Source: Candidatus Nitrosopumilus sp. (GTDB lineage Archaea > Thermoproteota > Nitrososphaeria > Nitrososphaerales > Nitrosopumilaceae). Taken from it: DNA of 64,000 bases. Below are positions 28,589-38,371 of the stretch, piece after piece (position 1 is the first letter of the stretch; each line of letters begins with the position of its first letter). Below the pieces are notes generated by a model. That model ran no database searches, was not told the DNA's origin, and saw nothing but the letters and a program-made list of their open reading frames with translations. Both the position numbers and the translations under genes were made by a program. Location: positions 124,001 to 188,000 of the forward strand of contig JAILWG010000003.1 of NCBI GenBank assembly GCA_025699075.1, written 5' to 3'.

Positions 28589-28717
28589 TATTTCTTTAGA
28601 ATGTGGCTTGATTTTTAGATGCTAGTGAATTTACTGGGCGTTCTGATTTTACCTGACTATATTGACAATTCTGCCTTACTAGACAATATTAGTAAAATAA
28701 CTGATTAAACAAACCAG

Positions 28718-30163
28718 TTGAATCCTGAACAAGTTCTACAAGCGATTAAAGACGAAAATATTTCATTTCTTGACTTTTGGTTTGTAGATATTTTTGGAGA
28801 GCTCCATAATGTGGGAATGCCAAGCTACGCAATTGATAAAAACAGCTTTGTAAATGGTCTTGAAAAACTAGATGCAAGTTCAATTGTTGGTTTTAAATCC
28901 GTTAACAACTCTGATATGATTTTGATGCCAGATCCTGAATCGTTTAAAGTTCTTCCAAACGATTATGATCCTGGTAATAGAAAAAATGCCCGAATCTTTT
29001 GTGATCTTTATGATGGTAATACAAACAAAGAATCAAGATATAATCGAGATTCAAGAGGTATTGCACGTAAAGCATCTGAGAAACTCGGAGAATTTGGATT
29101 AACCCATACTAGTTGGGGCCCTGAGATTGAATTTTTTGTATTTGATGCCATCAATGTTTATCCTTCTCCATATGCTGCAACCCATTCTGGTGGTGGCTCT
29201 GGATACTCTATAGAGTCTAAAGAATCTCCTTGGGCAAAGGGGAATGTAAGTACTGCAATAGATTTCAAAGAAGGATATTATCCATCACAACCAAAAGACA
29301 CTCTTAATGGATTTCGAAAAGACGTATGTGATGATTTATACAATTATTTTGGGATAAAAATTGAAGCTGAACATCATGAAGTAGCAACATCTGGTCAATG
29401 TGAAATTAATCTAGTTTATGATGAAATGATTGCCATGGCCGACAATGTTATTGCAGTTAAAAATTTGGTCAAAGTCAAAGCTAAAAGAAAAAATAAAGTT
29501 GCTACTTTTATGCCCAAACCAATTTTTGGTGATAATGCATCTGCAATGCATACTCATCAAAGCTTGTGGAATGAAAAAACAAATGTGATGTATGATAAGG
29601 ATGATGAACAGGCTCAAATGAGCCAGACTGGAAGGTACTATATCGGCGGAATTTTAGATCACGCAAAAGCATTGTGTGCAATATCAAATCCTACAACAAA
29701 TTCTTACAAACGTCTTGTTCCTGGTTTTGAAGCGCCTGTCAATGTTTGTTGGGGCTTGGCAAATAGATCAACTGCTATCCGAGTTCCAATGTATAATCGA
29801 AATCAAGAAAAAAGTAAGAGGATTGAATATCGTGTACCTGATCCAACTGCAAATATCTATCTTTTAGAGGCTGCTTTATTGTTGGCAGGATTAGATGGAA
29901 TAAAAAATAAAACTGACCCTGGTGATCCTGTTGAAGAAAATGTATACAAACTTTCTTCAGAAAAGAAACGAGAATATAATATTGGAACTTTGCCAGTATC
30001 CTTGAAAGGTGCTCTTGATTCACTTACTAGTGATTCAAAATTCTTAGAAAATGTTTTTACCAAAGATTTTCTTGATGCTTACGCTGAAATTAAATACAAA
30101 GAATACACTGCGTTTGCACAAACCCCTACAGCTTGGGAAGTTTCAATGTATGCCGATGCTTAG
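28718..30163 (+). CDS. glnA: glutamine synthetase
   Basis: FWFVDIFGELHNVGMP, GPEIEFFVFD, GQCEINL, HTHQSLW, RLVPGFEAPVNVCWG, RIEYRVPDPTANIYL. Confidence 0.95.
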   Translation: MNPEQVLQAIKDENISFLDFWFVDIFGELHNVGMPSYAIDKNSFVNGLEKLDASSIVGFKSVNNSDMILMPDPESFKVLPNDYDPGNRKNARIFCDLYDGNTNKESRYNRDSRGIARKASEKLGEFGLTHTSWGPEIEFFVFDAINVYPSPYAATHSGGGSGYSIESKESPWAKGNVSTAIDFKEGYYPSQPKDTLNGFRKDVCDDLYNYFGIKIEAEHHEVATSGQCEINLVYDEMIAMADNVIAVKNLVKVKAKRKNKVATFMPKPIFGDNASAMHTHQSLWNEKTNVMYDKDDEQAQMSQTGRYYIGGILDHAKALCAISNPTTNSYKRLVPGFEAPVNVCWGLANRSTAIRVPMYNRNQEKSKRIEYRVPDPTANIYLLEAALLLAGLDGIKNKTDPGDPVEENVYKLSSEKKREYNIGTLPVSLKGALDSLTSDSKFLENVFTKDFLDAYAEIKYKEYTAFAQTPTAWEVSMYADA

Positions 30164-30233
30164 ATTGAATATGAGCCTCTATCTTAGGTTATTATTGAGA
30201 ATTAACAAAAGTTTAGATAAGTAAAATTCTTAA

Positions 30234-30953
30234 TTGTTGTTCATGAATCAGAATGAGAAATTGCTAATCATCGCATTTCCTAGTGCGGGGCTAGTTGGTG
30301 CTTTTGCTATTTCTTATCTTGCAGCTCAATTGCAAATGGAGGATATAGGAGAACTAGAGTTTACAAAAATTTCTCCTTCATATGTAATTAAAGATGGAGA
30401 AATCTATGGGCCTATTAGAATATATCAAAAGGATAATCTTTACGCCATTTTATCTAGTATTCCTTTGAGTAGCAGTTCTACATATGATCTAATAATAAAA
30501 TCAATAGAATTTGCAAAAAATAATAATATTAAAAAAATAATTATTCCGCGTGGCTTAGAAGTAGATGAAAATAACAAAAGCGATCCTATCTCATATGGTT
30601 TGATAGCAAACAAAAACTCAAAATCTCTTTTAGATGAATATCATTTACCGATTATTCCTGGAGCAACCATTCTTGGTGCTGATGCAAGTGTTATTTCAGC
30701 ACTGAAAAATTCTGAAATATCTGGTATTATTTTATACACTACTTGCAGAATGATGTTTCCTGATGATGATGCCATCATCAAATCAATTAAAACACTTGCC
30801 GATATCATTAAAGTCAAAGTGGAGACTGATAAATTTGAGGAAAGATTGGAGATGATAAGTAAAAAAAATGAACAACTAATAAAAGAAACTAGAAATTATT
30901 TTGAAAATTCCTCGGGAGCATCTGCTTCTATTCCTCCTCCTGGTGTGGCATAA
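30234..30953 (+). CDS. PAC2 family (proteasome assembly chaperone-like) protein
   Basis: LLIIAFPSAGLVGAFAISYLAAQLQMEDIGEL; IPGATILGADASV. Confidence 0.82.
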   Translation: MLFMNQNEKLLIIAFPSAGLVGAFAISYLAAQLQMEDIGELEFTKISPSYVIKDGEIYGPIRIYQKDNLYAILSSIPLSSSSTYDLIIKSIEFAKNNNIKKIIIPRGLEVDENNKSDPISYGLIANKNSKSLLDEYHLPIIPGATILGADASVISALKNSEISGIILYTTCRMMFPDDDAIIKSIKTLADIIKVKVETDKFEERLEMISKKNEQLIKETRNYFENSSGASASIPPPGVA

Positions 30954-30979
30954 CTTCTAACAAAACAATTTGATTCTAA

Positions 30980-31861
30980 TTGCCAATTCAAAACAAAAAA
31001 CTAAAACAGTTAATGGATGAATTTGTCTCAAAATTAGTAAAAGATTACCCTGATGAAATTGTCTCTTTTGTACTGTTTGGCTCTGCAACAACTGGGGAGT
31101 GGATACGCGGAAAATCTGACATTGATTGCATTATAATCGTTAAAAACAAAAAATTATGTCAAGAAATTGAAAAGTATCTAAACAATCTCTTACTATCTCT
31201 TGATGCAAAATATGATTTGAAACTATCTGATACATGTACATCCTACAAAAAAACTGACAATCCTGCACTGAATCTAATCTTCAAGACTGAAAACAAAATG
31301 ATGTTTGGACAGCCATTCTATGTGGTATCTGAAGACCAATTAGACTTGAACGGATTTAAAATTCACAAAGATCTCAAAGCCGAACTTGGAACAAGAACGA
31401 TAGTGTCCCTTGGATTATTCTTACAGCGAATAAAAAATACGGGAATCATATTGTATGGTAGAGATATCCGAAAAGATATTCCAAAAACAGTTCCAGTAAT
31501 TGAAAAAGTCAAGGCGTCATTTAATGCAATGTTGCTTTTAATGATGAGTTTCGTGATCTTCCCATATAGTCCTAAATCTGCATTCTCTCATGCAGTAAAG
31601 GCAAATTTTTGGGCATGCGATGACGTACTTTTTGCATTAGACAAACCACTATCCACTACAAGGCAAGAAGTAAAAGAAATCTGTTCTCTTTTTGATAGGT
31701 CTGAAATTGATTCTGATCATTTGATGTTGTCCTTGGAATACAAAAAAACCAAAGATGATCTAAAACTGGGTAAAAGGTTTGTTTTGGGATATATGCTAAA
31801 AAGTACAAAGTTTGTTTATGGGTTATATGCTGTTGCCTTGAGAAAGATATTCAAATTATAA
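30980..31861 (+). CDS. nucleotidyltransferase-domain protein with helical C-terminal domain
   Basis: VLFGSATTGEWIRGKSDIDCIII (GS...SDID pattern). Confidence 0.75.
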   Translation: MPIQNKKLKQLMDEFVSKLVKDYPDEIVSFVLFGSATTGEWIRGKSDIDCIIIVKNKKLCQEIEKYLNNLLLSLDAKYDLKLSDTCTSYKKTDNPALNLIFKTENKMMFGQPFYVVSEDQLDLNGFKIHKDLKAELGTRTIVSLGLFLQRIKNTGIILYGRDIRKDIPKTVPVIEKVKASFNAMLLLMMSFVIFPYSPKSAFSHAVKANFWACDDVLFALDKPLSTTRQEVKEICSLFDRSEIDSDHLMLSLEYKKTKDDLKLGKRFVLGYMLKSTKFVYGLYAVALRKIFKL

Positions 31862-31869
31862 TTTTTACA

Positions 31870-31933
31870 AAATTATGATGAAACTTAAGACCAACAACGA
31901 TTAGTTATTTGGTGAGAGTTCCAACTGAATTAA
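31870..31933 (+). ncRNA. weak candidate C/D-box sRNA
   Basis: ATGATGA (C-like, 31875-31881) and CTGA (D-like, 31925-31928) about 43 nt apart with flanking AATT/AATT; internal D'/C' boxes imperfect. Confidence 0.2.
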
Positions 31934-32022
31934 TCATTGCAAATTGGTATTTAGGGGGTGCTGAGAATTTGTATGAACGATTTATTCGTGTCTTTTTTAT
32001 ACAAATTTGAAAAACTAACATC

Positions 32023-32145
32023 AAATAGATAGGATGGAGGCTATTCCCAGACCGTTTACCTCACACCATCTATTTACAATGTTGGGAACATTTACGATTA
32101 TCTGCGTCTGTTTTTAGCCTCAAAATGATGCCTATCCACGTAAAT
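32023..32145. other. intergenic region with two inverted repeats; candidate structured RNA
   Basis: AAATAGAT(32023-32030)/ATCTATTT(32068-32075) and ATTTACG(32090-32096)/CGTAAAT(32139-32145), both perfect. Confidence 0.25.
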
Positions 32146-32199
32146 CACAATTAAACAAAATTCTTTTCCTACAAATGACTAAAGGTCTTTGATTTGCAA

Positions 32200-32316
32200 T
32201 TATTTGCTTCCTATTGTTGCATAGTATAAAATCAATGCAATTGCTAAAAACAAGGCTGATAGGGTTCCCAGAATAAAACCATCTATGTTCTTTATTTTTT
32301 CTAATATGTTACCCAT
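32200..32316 (-). CDS. single-TM microprotein (38 aa)
   Basis: MGNILEKIKNIDGFILGTLSALFLAIALILYYATIGSK. Confidence 0.5.
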   Translation of the reverse strand: MGNILEKIKNIDGFILGTLSALFLAIALILYYATIGSK

Positions 32317-32409
32317 AACTTCAATTGCACATTATGGAATATAATTATGATGTCTTTTTTTTCACTAGTGGTAAACACAATTCATCTAAATTACAATGAT
32401 GGGTAGAAC

Positions 32410-32826
32410 TTAATTTTTTTCAAATAATTTATTTAAGAAATTTCTTTTATGTTCATCAATTATACCCTTAATTTCTTTTACCTTGTTCTGAAGATCAATT
32501 TTTGGCTCTGTGAACACAAGAAGAATGTAATTGCAAATATTGATTGTTATGATGGATGTTTTTTCTCTTTGAATTGTAGAGCATTGAAACGCTCCAAATG
32601 AATCATCAAAATCTCTTCTAAAACTAGATTCAAGTGCAAATCGCATATACATCAGTTGTCTTTTTTCATCATTTACCATTGGAACTATCTCTTCTTTGAA
32701 TCCTCCTGCATACAAATTTCCCTTATCACTAATCAGCCCCGCAAATCTTGTATGTTCAAGATTCAGTATTTCGTTACAAAGATTTTGCATATCTGTCTGA
32801 ATTATATCTTCAGTTATGACACTCAT
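32410..32826 (-). CDS. roadblock-like thaumarchaeal family protein (paralog 3 of 3)
   Basis: TRFAGLISDKGNLYAGGFKEEIVPM...ILLVFTEPKIDLQ parallels ORFs at 4403 and 20941. Confidence 0.65.
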   Translation of the reverse strand: MSVITEDIIQTDMQNLCNEILNLEHTRFAGLISDKGNLYAGGFKEEIVPMVNDEKRQLMYMRFALESSFRRDFDDSFGAFQCSTIQREKTSIITINICNYILLVFTEPKIDLQNKVKEIKGIIDEHKRNFLNKLFEKN

Positions 32827-32996
32827 AATTATTCAATAGTTTGTTTAGTATATATCAAAAAAGATTTCAAATTTCTAATGGTAACATAGGGAATCCCTTC
32901 TAATAACTTGGATTGCCTATAACAGAACTTGGATTCATGCCTAGTACTCGATGATTATACCGTAGATCGGGGAGGAGTAGTAAACTAAGTTGTGTG

Positions 32997-33111
32997 TGCC
33001 GGGGGCGAGTTTCGAACTCGCGACCTCCAGATTATGAGTATTGCCTTAGTTGGAGAACCGTTAGAGTTTACCAAATTAACTGGCACTCTAACCAGGCTGA
33101 GCTACCCCGGC
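32997..33111 (-). tRNA. tRNA with CAT anticodon (elongator Met or Ile2), containing a 40-nt intron (33040..33079)
   Basis: GCCGGGG/CCCCGGC acceptor, GCTC D-arm, GCGAGTTCGAAACTCGC T-arm; spliced anticodon arm CCAGA-CTCATAA-TCTGG; intron between positions 30/31; anticodon at 33034-33036; no encoded CCA. Confidence 0.92.
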
Positions 33112-33154
33112 ATATTATAAGGCTAAAAATTTGGGAAATTAAATGATTCTAATT

Positions 33155-34816
33155 TTACTTTAAATCTTTCCAGGCAACATTTTCATTTTTTACCCAAAGG
33201 AATTTCTTTTGTAGTGCTGATGTGTACAATTTTTCCCATTCTGCACCTACTTCATCAGTCCATGCTTTGAAAACACGAGGATCAATGTAGTTTCTTAAAG
33301 ATGTGCCAATGTTGTAATCTTTAGTTTTTTCAGATAAATCAATTTGTAACTCTAATTTTTCTAGTCTTTCTTTATGCTTTGATTTTTGTTTTTTAATTTG
33401 CTCATTTAGTGTCTTGATTCTCTTTGTTTTACTTTTCTTTTGAGTGTCTGTTTTAGGTTCACTTGCTTCTACTTTTTTAAGAGTCTCCTGAGTCTTTTTC
33501 CATGCTTGCTCTTTCTCTACTTTTTTGAGTGTATCTCTTTTCTTTTGTAATGACTGCTCAAATGTTTTAGGAATGGTTCTTTTGTGATTACACATCATGG
33601 CAGCTTCAAGATTTGCTAATTTTGCATGATATATTTTCTCAGTTGCACTTTTTCCTTTAATGTTGTCATGTTCCACAAGATAGTTTTTGACAACAGTTGT
33701 TGCAAGATATGTTCTGAATACTTTGGCAGTTAGTCCTTTGACAATACTGGAATAATATTGATTCACATGTCTTGAGGTGATGTCATCAAAAATCTCGTCT
33801 TTTGGCTTTTTCTTTTCAACCAATTTTTTGAGATTTTCATGAAATTGCTTATCATGTCCTTCAGCAACCACTGTTTCCTGCCATCTGACACTGTCTTTAC
33901 CTAGAAAATCAAATTCAATTGCATTTGGAGTAATTTTGATGTGCTCTTTTCTTAGAGTTGTAGCACCTACGGTATCTGCCTCATCAGGATCCTTTTCGTC
34001 TCCTACTCTCATTGCAGTTCTATAAATCAAATAACAGGCAGTAGCAATTCTACTTATTTTAGGATCTTTACTTTTCATGTCTTTGACAATTCTGTCTTTA
34101 ATTTTGTCGATTTCCTTTGCAAGCTTTACTGCTTTTTCATATTTCTCTTTGTCTCTATCTTGTTTTAATCCTGCAGTATCTGCTAGCCACACATACTTTC
34201 TTTTTTGTGTCAAAAAATCCATCCAGCTTGCTAACCACATTGAATCTTTATCATGAATTATCTTGCCCCATTTGCCTTCAGGTACTTTGGCTTCTTTTCC
34301 AAGGTTTAGTGTGACATCTTTTGCAGTGACCCGTGGTTTCCATCTACCTCTAAGTGGATGTTCTCCTCTCCCGATGAATATTCCTGGAGGCTCGGCCATG
34401 TAGTTTCCTACTTCGACTTCCTTTCCGTCCATGATGGCAATTCCGTATTTTGCTTTTAGTTTTTCACGTAGGTCTTTTCTTTTTGCAGCAAGGGATTTTT
34501 TTTCCTCTTTGCTCATCATTTCTTTGAGATCTTTTTCTTTGTCAACTATTTTGTAAGCATTTGAAAAATCAATGTCTTCATATGATATTTTTTTAAATTT
34601 TGAATCTAGAGTTTTTGCAAAATCTGCAGTGAAATTTTTCTGAAAAACTTTGTCTTGTGCATATGGTGTATCTTTCTTTTTGGCCCACTGATACACCATC
34701 TCTTCCTGGTCCAGATCAAGATTTACTGGTTCTCCTTTGATCTTTATCTTAATTCCCTGTGCCTCATATGCAGGAGGAAACAAGATTCCGTTGTGTTGTA
34801 GGGTTTTCCATTTCAT
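33155..34816 (-). CDS. top1B: DNA topoisomerase IB (eukaryote-like)
   Basis: KWKTLQHNGILFPPAYE, RWKPRVT-region, TAMRVGDEKDPDEADTVGATTLRKEH, TSLRNYIDPRVFKAW catalytic Tyr motif. Confidence 0.95.
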   Translation of the reverse strand: MKWKTLQHNGILFPPAYEAQGIKIKIKGEPVNLDLDQEEMVYQWAKKKDTPYAQDKVFQKNFTADFAKTLDSKFKKISYEDIDFSNAYKIVDKEKDLKEMMSKEEKKSLAAKRKDLREKLKAKYGIAIMDGKEVEVGNYMAEPPGIFIGRGEHPLRGRWKPRVTAKDVTLNLGKEAKVPEGKWGKIIHDKDSMWLASWMDFLTQKRKYVWLADTAGLKQDRDKEKYEKAVKLAKEIDKIKDRIVKDMKSKDPKISRIATACYLIYRTAMRVGDEKDPDEADTVGATTLRKEHIKITPNAIEFDFLGKDSVRWQETVVAEGHDKQFHENLKKLVEKKKPKDEIFDDITSRHVNQYYSSIVKGLTAKVFRTYLATTVVKNYLVEHDNIKGKSATEKIYHAKLANLEAAMMCNHKRTIPKTFEQSLQKKRDTLKKVEKEQAWKKTQETLKKVEASEPKTDTQKKSKTKRIKTLNEQIKKQKSKHKERLEKLELQIDLSEKTKDYNIGTSLRNYIDPRVFKAWTDEVGAEWEKLYTSALQKKFLWVKNENVAWKDLK

Positions 34817-34893
34817 ATCATTTCACTTTAAAATTGCGGACTTTGATGAAATTCTATCCTATCTGTATATCAATTTAGCGTACAAGTACGATG

Positions 34894-35724
34894 TCAGCTA
34901 GGAAATAGCTCTTTACTCATGTATTTCTCAAATTCTATGTCTGTTTTCATCTTTTTTGCCTCCATAAACATGGCAGCATCAGTACCTACCACATATCGAG
35001 GCAGCATTTTCTCATCATGAATTGCCTTCATCACAACATCTGCCACTTGAGAAGGTGCAGTTCCCATCTCTACCATCATTTTAAGGCCCGCCAAAATATT
35101 GTCAGTTAAAGCCTTGTATTTTGGGTCGATTTTTGATTCAGGAATTTTCATTGAATTAAAAAAGTTGGTCTTGATTACTCCTGGTTCAATTAAAGTAGTT
35201 TTAATTCCAAACTGACCAAGCTCATATCTGAGACATTCTCCAAGTCCTTCTAATGCAAACTTTGAGCTGATATATGCTGCAGAACCTGGTAATCCCATTC
35301 GTCCTGCAACGGAACTAATGTTGATAATGCTTCCGGAATTTTGTTTTCGCATAATTGGAGCAACTTCCTGAATGATTCTAACAATGCTGAAAAAATTTGT
35401 CTCAAACTGTTTTCTAAAGTCATCTACTGAAATATCTTCAATACATCCAAACTGGCCATATCCTGCATTGTTAACTAGTACGTCTAATCGTCCACATTCC
35501 GCCATAACTTTTTTGATGGCAGAGACAATTGATTCTTCTTTGTCTACATCTAATTCTATTATTTTGATTGGGAGGTTCTCTTTTTTTACAGCATGTTCTA
35601 ATTCCCCTGACTTTTTTGTATCTCTCATACTGGCAAATGTATCATATCCATCTCTTGCTAATGCCAGTGCAGTTTCCAATCCAATACCTGATGAACTGCC
35701 TGTGACAAGAGCAACTTTTTGCAT
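34894..35724 (-). CDS. short-chain dehydrogenase/reductase
   Basis: VALVTGSSSGIGLETALALA, LVNNAGYGQFG, YISSKFALEGL. Confidence 0.93.
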   Translation of the reverse strand: MQKVALVTGSSSGIGLETALALARDGYDTFASMRDTKKSGELEHAVKKENLPIKIIELDVDKEESIVSAIKKVMAECGRLDVLVNNAGYGQFGCIEDISVDDFRKQFETNFFSIVRIIQEVAPIMRKQNSGSIINISSVAGRMGLPGSAAYISSKFALEGLGECLRYELGQFGIKTTLIEPGVIKTNFFNSMKIPESKIDPKYKALTDNILAGLKMMVEMGTAPSQVADVVMKAIHDEKMLPRYVVGTDAAMFMEAKKMKTDIEFEKYMSKELFPS

Positions 35725-35766
35725 ATTAATTCTAAATTCTTGTTATATTTATCCCATTTTGATTAA

Positions 35767-38277
35767 TCACACAAGCGGTTTGTCCCCTTCTATGGGATCA
35801 ATTAATTCTGTTTTTTCTCCTGAATTGATTCTCTCTAAAATCTCTAATGCTGAATATTTGTGGAGATATTCGTTATTGTTACCGCATCTATATGAGAATG
35901 TACATCTGGGGCAACCTGATTCATTTTTGCATGGACACTCTTTTACAATAGACATGCTTCTTTCTAGAGCTTTTTCAAATCTGTCATAGAGGGCTTTACT
36001 TGCACCACTGCCTCCTATTGCTCCATCATAGATGAAAATCAAGCCTGACGTACCTAAAGAAATGCCTCCCAAATCTTGAGAAACTCCGCCTGTTATCATA
36101 TTACTCCCTTCTATTACAACATGCTCTGTTGCATGATATCCGCTTGCTTCTGTGTATTCCTGATCTTCTGATTCTTCAATTACTTTAAGAGGTCTTGGTG
36201 CATGAAACACTATTCCCTTTGTGACAAAGTCGTACTCTAATGGAGAATCCAACGTTATTTTTTCTCCTTGTGTGATTTCTTGTCCTAGTTCAATATTGAC
36301 ATAACCGTAAACCTTTTTTTCAATATGCAATTTGCAAAATGCAATCTCTATTCCATTTGCAATTCTTCTCTCAAAAACAGTTTCAATAGTTGGCCATTCT
36401 TCTGTTAAAGATTTTGTATAATATGGATAATCTCTAGGTATTCTCTCCAGTTTTGCATAGTTTTTTTCTGGATAATCAAATTCTTTTACTTTGTAGCGCA
36501 CTCCAGCTAGAAAATAGATTGCATCCTTGTGTATCTCTTCTAATGCAATTGGCAGTACTCTGTCTCCGACTTTATTACCATCTAAGAAAATATCTATTGA
36601 TTTACCGATCCCTCTTATGCTGTATTCATTTAGCAATGAATTAATTTTATCAAAATTTGGAATTATTCTGTTATTGAATTCTTTTAGATTCTCTTTGATT
36701 ATGTGATGCTCTATAACCTCTTGATGTTCTTTTAACTCATGTTTTGAAATTGGTCTATCACATGCCATTGCTAATACTTGAAATTCTTCCACAAACGGAT
36801 TTTTAGGATCAATGTATGTTTTCTCAATATCTTCAAAATAATCGTCAGGATGATTTTTGTAATATTGAGATATTGGATCATTTCCCAATGCTAAAAATGC
36901 ATATCCTCGCTGACCTTTTCTTGCGGCTCTACCAATTCTCTGAATTAGTCTATTTACAGGAATTGTAGATGATATGACACAGTCAACATTACCCACATCT
37001 ATGCCTAATTCTAGAGTAGGGGTGCATGAAATTGCCTGCAAACTTCCTTCTTTGAATTGTCTTTCAACTGACATTCTATAATTTGCCATTAATCCGGCTC
37101 GATGAACTTTGATGTTTACTTTTTGTTTTTTTGCTTGAATTGCTAGCAATTCCGAATTTAGATGTGAATTATTGAAGACCATTGTCTTGTGATTTTTCTG
37201 AGTCAGTTTTTTTGTCAACTCTACCATAAGCGATCTTTGTGTTCGAAGTGAAGGGAATAACATTGCAAAATCTGTTTTTCCTTTTTTTCCAGATCCTTGA
37301 ATTTTCTGCATCTTTTCTCCAAATAATTGCTGACAGAATTCTTTTGCGTCATCTAGCGTAGCCGATGCTGCCACAAATTGTAACTTGTTGGTACAAATTC
37401 TTTTGAGTCTTTTAATGATGTAATGAACATTTGTTCCAAAAATTCCTGAATATACATGGGCCTCATCTATTACAAGAATTCTAGTTGATGCCAATAGTGA
37501 TGAAAATTTTGTTTGGTGCCACATATGATAATGTAAAACATCAAAATTTGTAATCAATATCTGTGGAGGATTATCTATGATTTCTCTACGTTCATCTAAT
37601 TTTGTATCTCCATCAAAGACTCTGACTTTTACTCTTATTTTCTCTGCAAATTTTTGGATTTTTGGATACTGATCACGAGATAATGCCTTAGTTGGATATA
37701 CAAAAATTGCAAAGACATTACCTTCAATTGCATCTTTTTTTATTCTTTGGATGACTGGAATCAAAAATGCCTCTGTCTTTCCAGATGCTGTAGGCGCTTC
37801 AATTACTACATTTTCTCCAAATGTGATTTCTTGAATTGCTTCTTCTTGAAATTTGTAAAATTCCTCAATTTTCAGTTCCTTGAGGTGCTCTGTAATTGTA
37901 TCGTCTAATCCTAAATCTTCTACTTTACAGCCCATTTTAGGCTCAGGATTGGTCAAAACCTTGTATTGTGAGATATAGTCTTTTTTAGAAAATAGAATCT
38001 CTTCTGTAATTTTATCTGGCTTGCTGTTGCCAATCATTTTTTTAATTTCATTCTCTCCTCTCACAATTCCTTCTTCTTTGAGTCCTTCTGACAGCCCTCC
38101 TTCTGTAACAAGCCCTTTGTCGAATCTTGAAAGAAATTCCAGGAATACTTCATCAACATTTTTTGAGAATTCTAAGAGGTCCTCAATACCACATTTCTCA
38201 CAGGAGACGTGCATTTTTTTATTGAATGTTTTTTGAATTTCTATTTTTGACTTACATTTCGGACATGAGAATTTCAA
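35767..38277 (-). CDS. DEAD/DEAH-box helicase with C-terminal DUF1998-like domain (MrfA/Hrq1-type)
   Basis: APTASGKTEAF, VIDEAHVYSG, ASATL, QRIGRAARKGQRG; C-terminal CPCKNESGCPRCTFSYRCGNNNEYLHK. Confidence 0.9.
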   Translation of the reverse strand: MKFSCPKCKSKIEIQKTFNKKMHVSCEKCGIEDLLEFSKNVDEVFLEFLSRFDKGLVTEGGLSEGLKEEGIVRGENEIKKMIGNSKPDKITEEILFSKKDYISQYKVLTNPEPKMGCKVEDLGLDDTITEHLKELKIEEFYKFQEEAIQEITFGENVVIEAPTASGKTEAFLIPVIQRIKKDAIEGNVFAIFVYPTKALSRDQYPKIQKFAEKIRVKVRVFDGDTKLDERREIIDNPPQILITNFDVLHYHMWHQTKFSSLLASTRILVIDEAHVYSGIFGTNVHYIIKRLKRICTNKLQFVAASATLDDAKEFCQQLFGEKMQKIQGSGKKGKTDFAMLFPSLRTQRSLMVELTKKLTQKNHKTMVFNNSHLNSELLAIQAKKQKVNIKVHRAGLMANYRMSVERQFKEGSLQAISCTPTLELGIDVGNVDCVISSTIPVNRLIQRIGRAARKGQRGYAFLALGNDPISQYYKNHPDDYFEDIEKTYIDPKNPFVEEFQVLAMACDRPISKHELKEHQEVIEHHIIKENLKEFNNRIIPNFDKINSLLNEYSIRGIGKSIDIFLDGNKVGDRVLPIALEEIHKDAIYFLAGVRYKVKEFDYPEKNYAKLERIPRDYPYYTKSLTEEWPTIETVFERRIANGIEIAFCKLHIEKKVYGYVNIELGQEITQGEKITLDSPLEYDFVTKGIVFHAPRPLKVIEESEDQEYTEASGYHATEHVVIEGSNMITGGVSQDLGGISLGTSGLIFIYDGAIGGSGASKALYDRFEKALERSMSIVKECPCKNESGCPRCTFSYRCGNNNEYLHKYSALEILERINSGEKTELIDPIEGDKPLV

Positions 38278-38371
38278 GATCTATTTGATTAGAAATACTT
38301 GATGATTTATTGTTTGGTAGATATTATGACCCATGACATTATTAAGCTAGAAGAAAGTCTTGAATTTAAAA

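Noticed and set aside
33155-34816. Topoisomerase IB as a novel finding
   Set aside because: Eukaryote-like TopIB is an established thaumarchaeal hallmark, so it is annotated but not reported as new.
35372-35989. 205-aa plus ORF
   Set aside because: Spans opposite strands of the SDR and helicase genes; shadow ORF.
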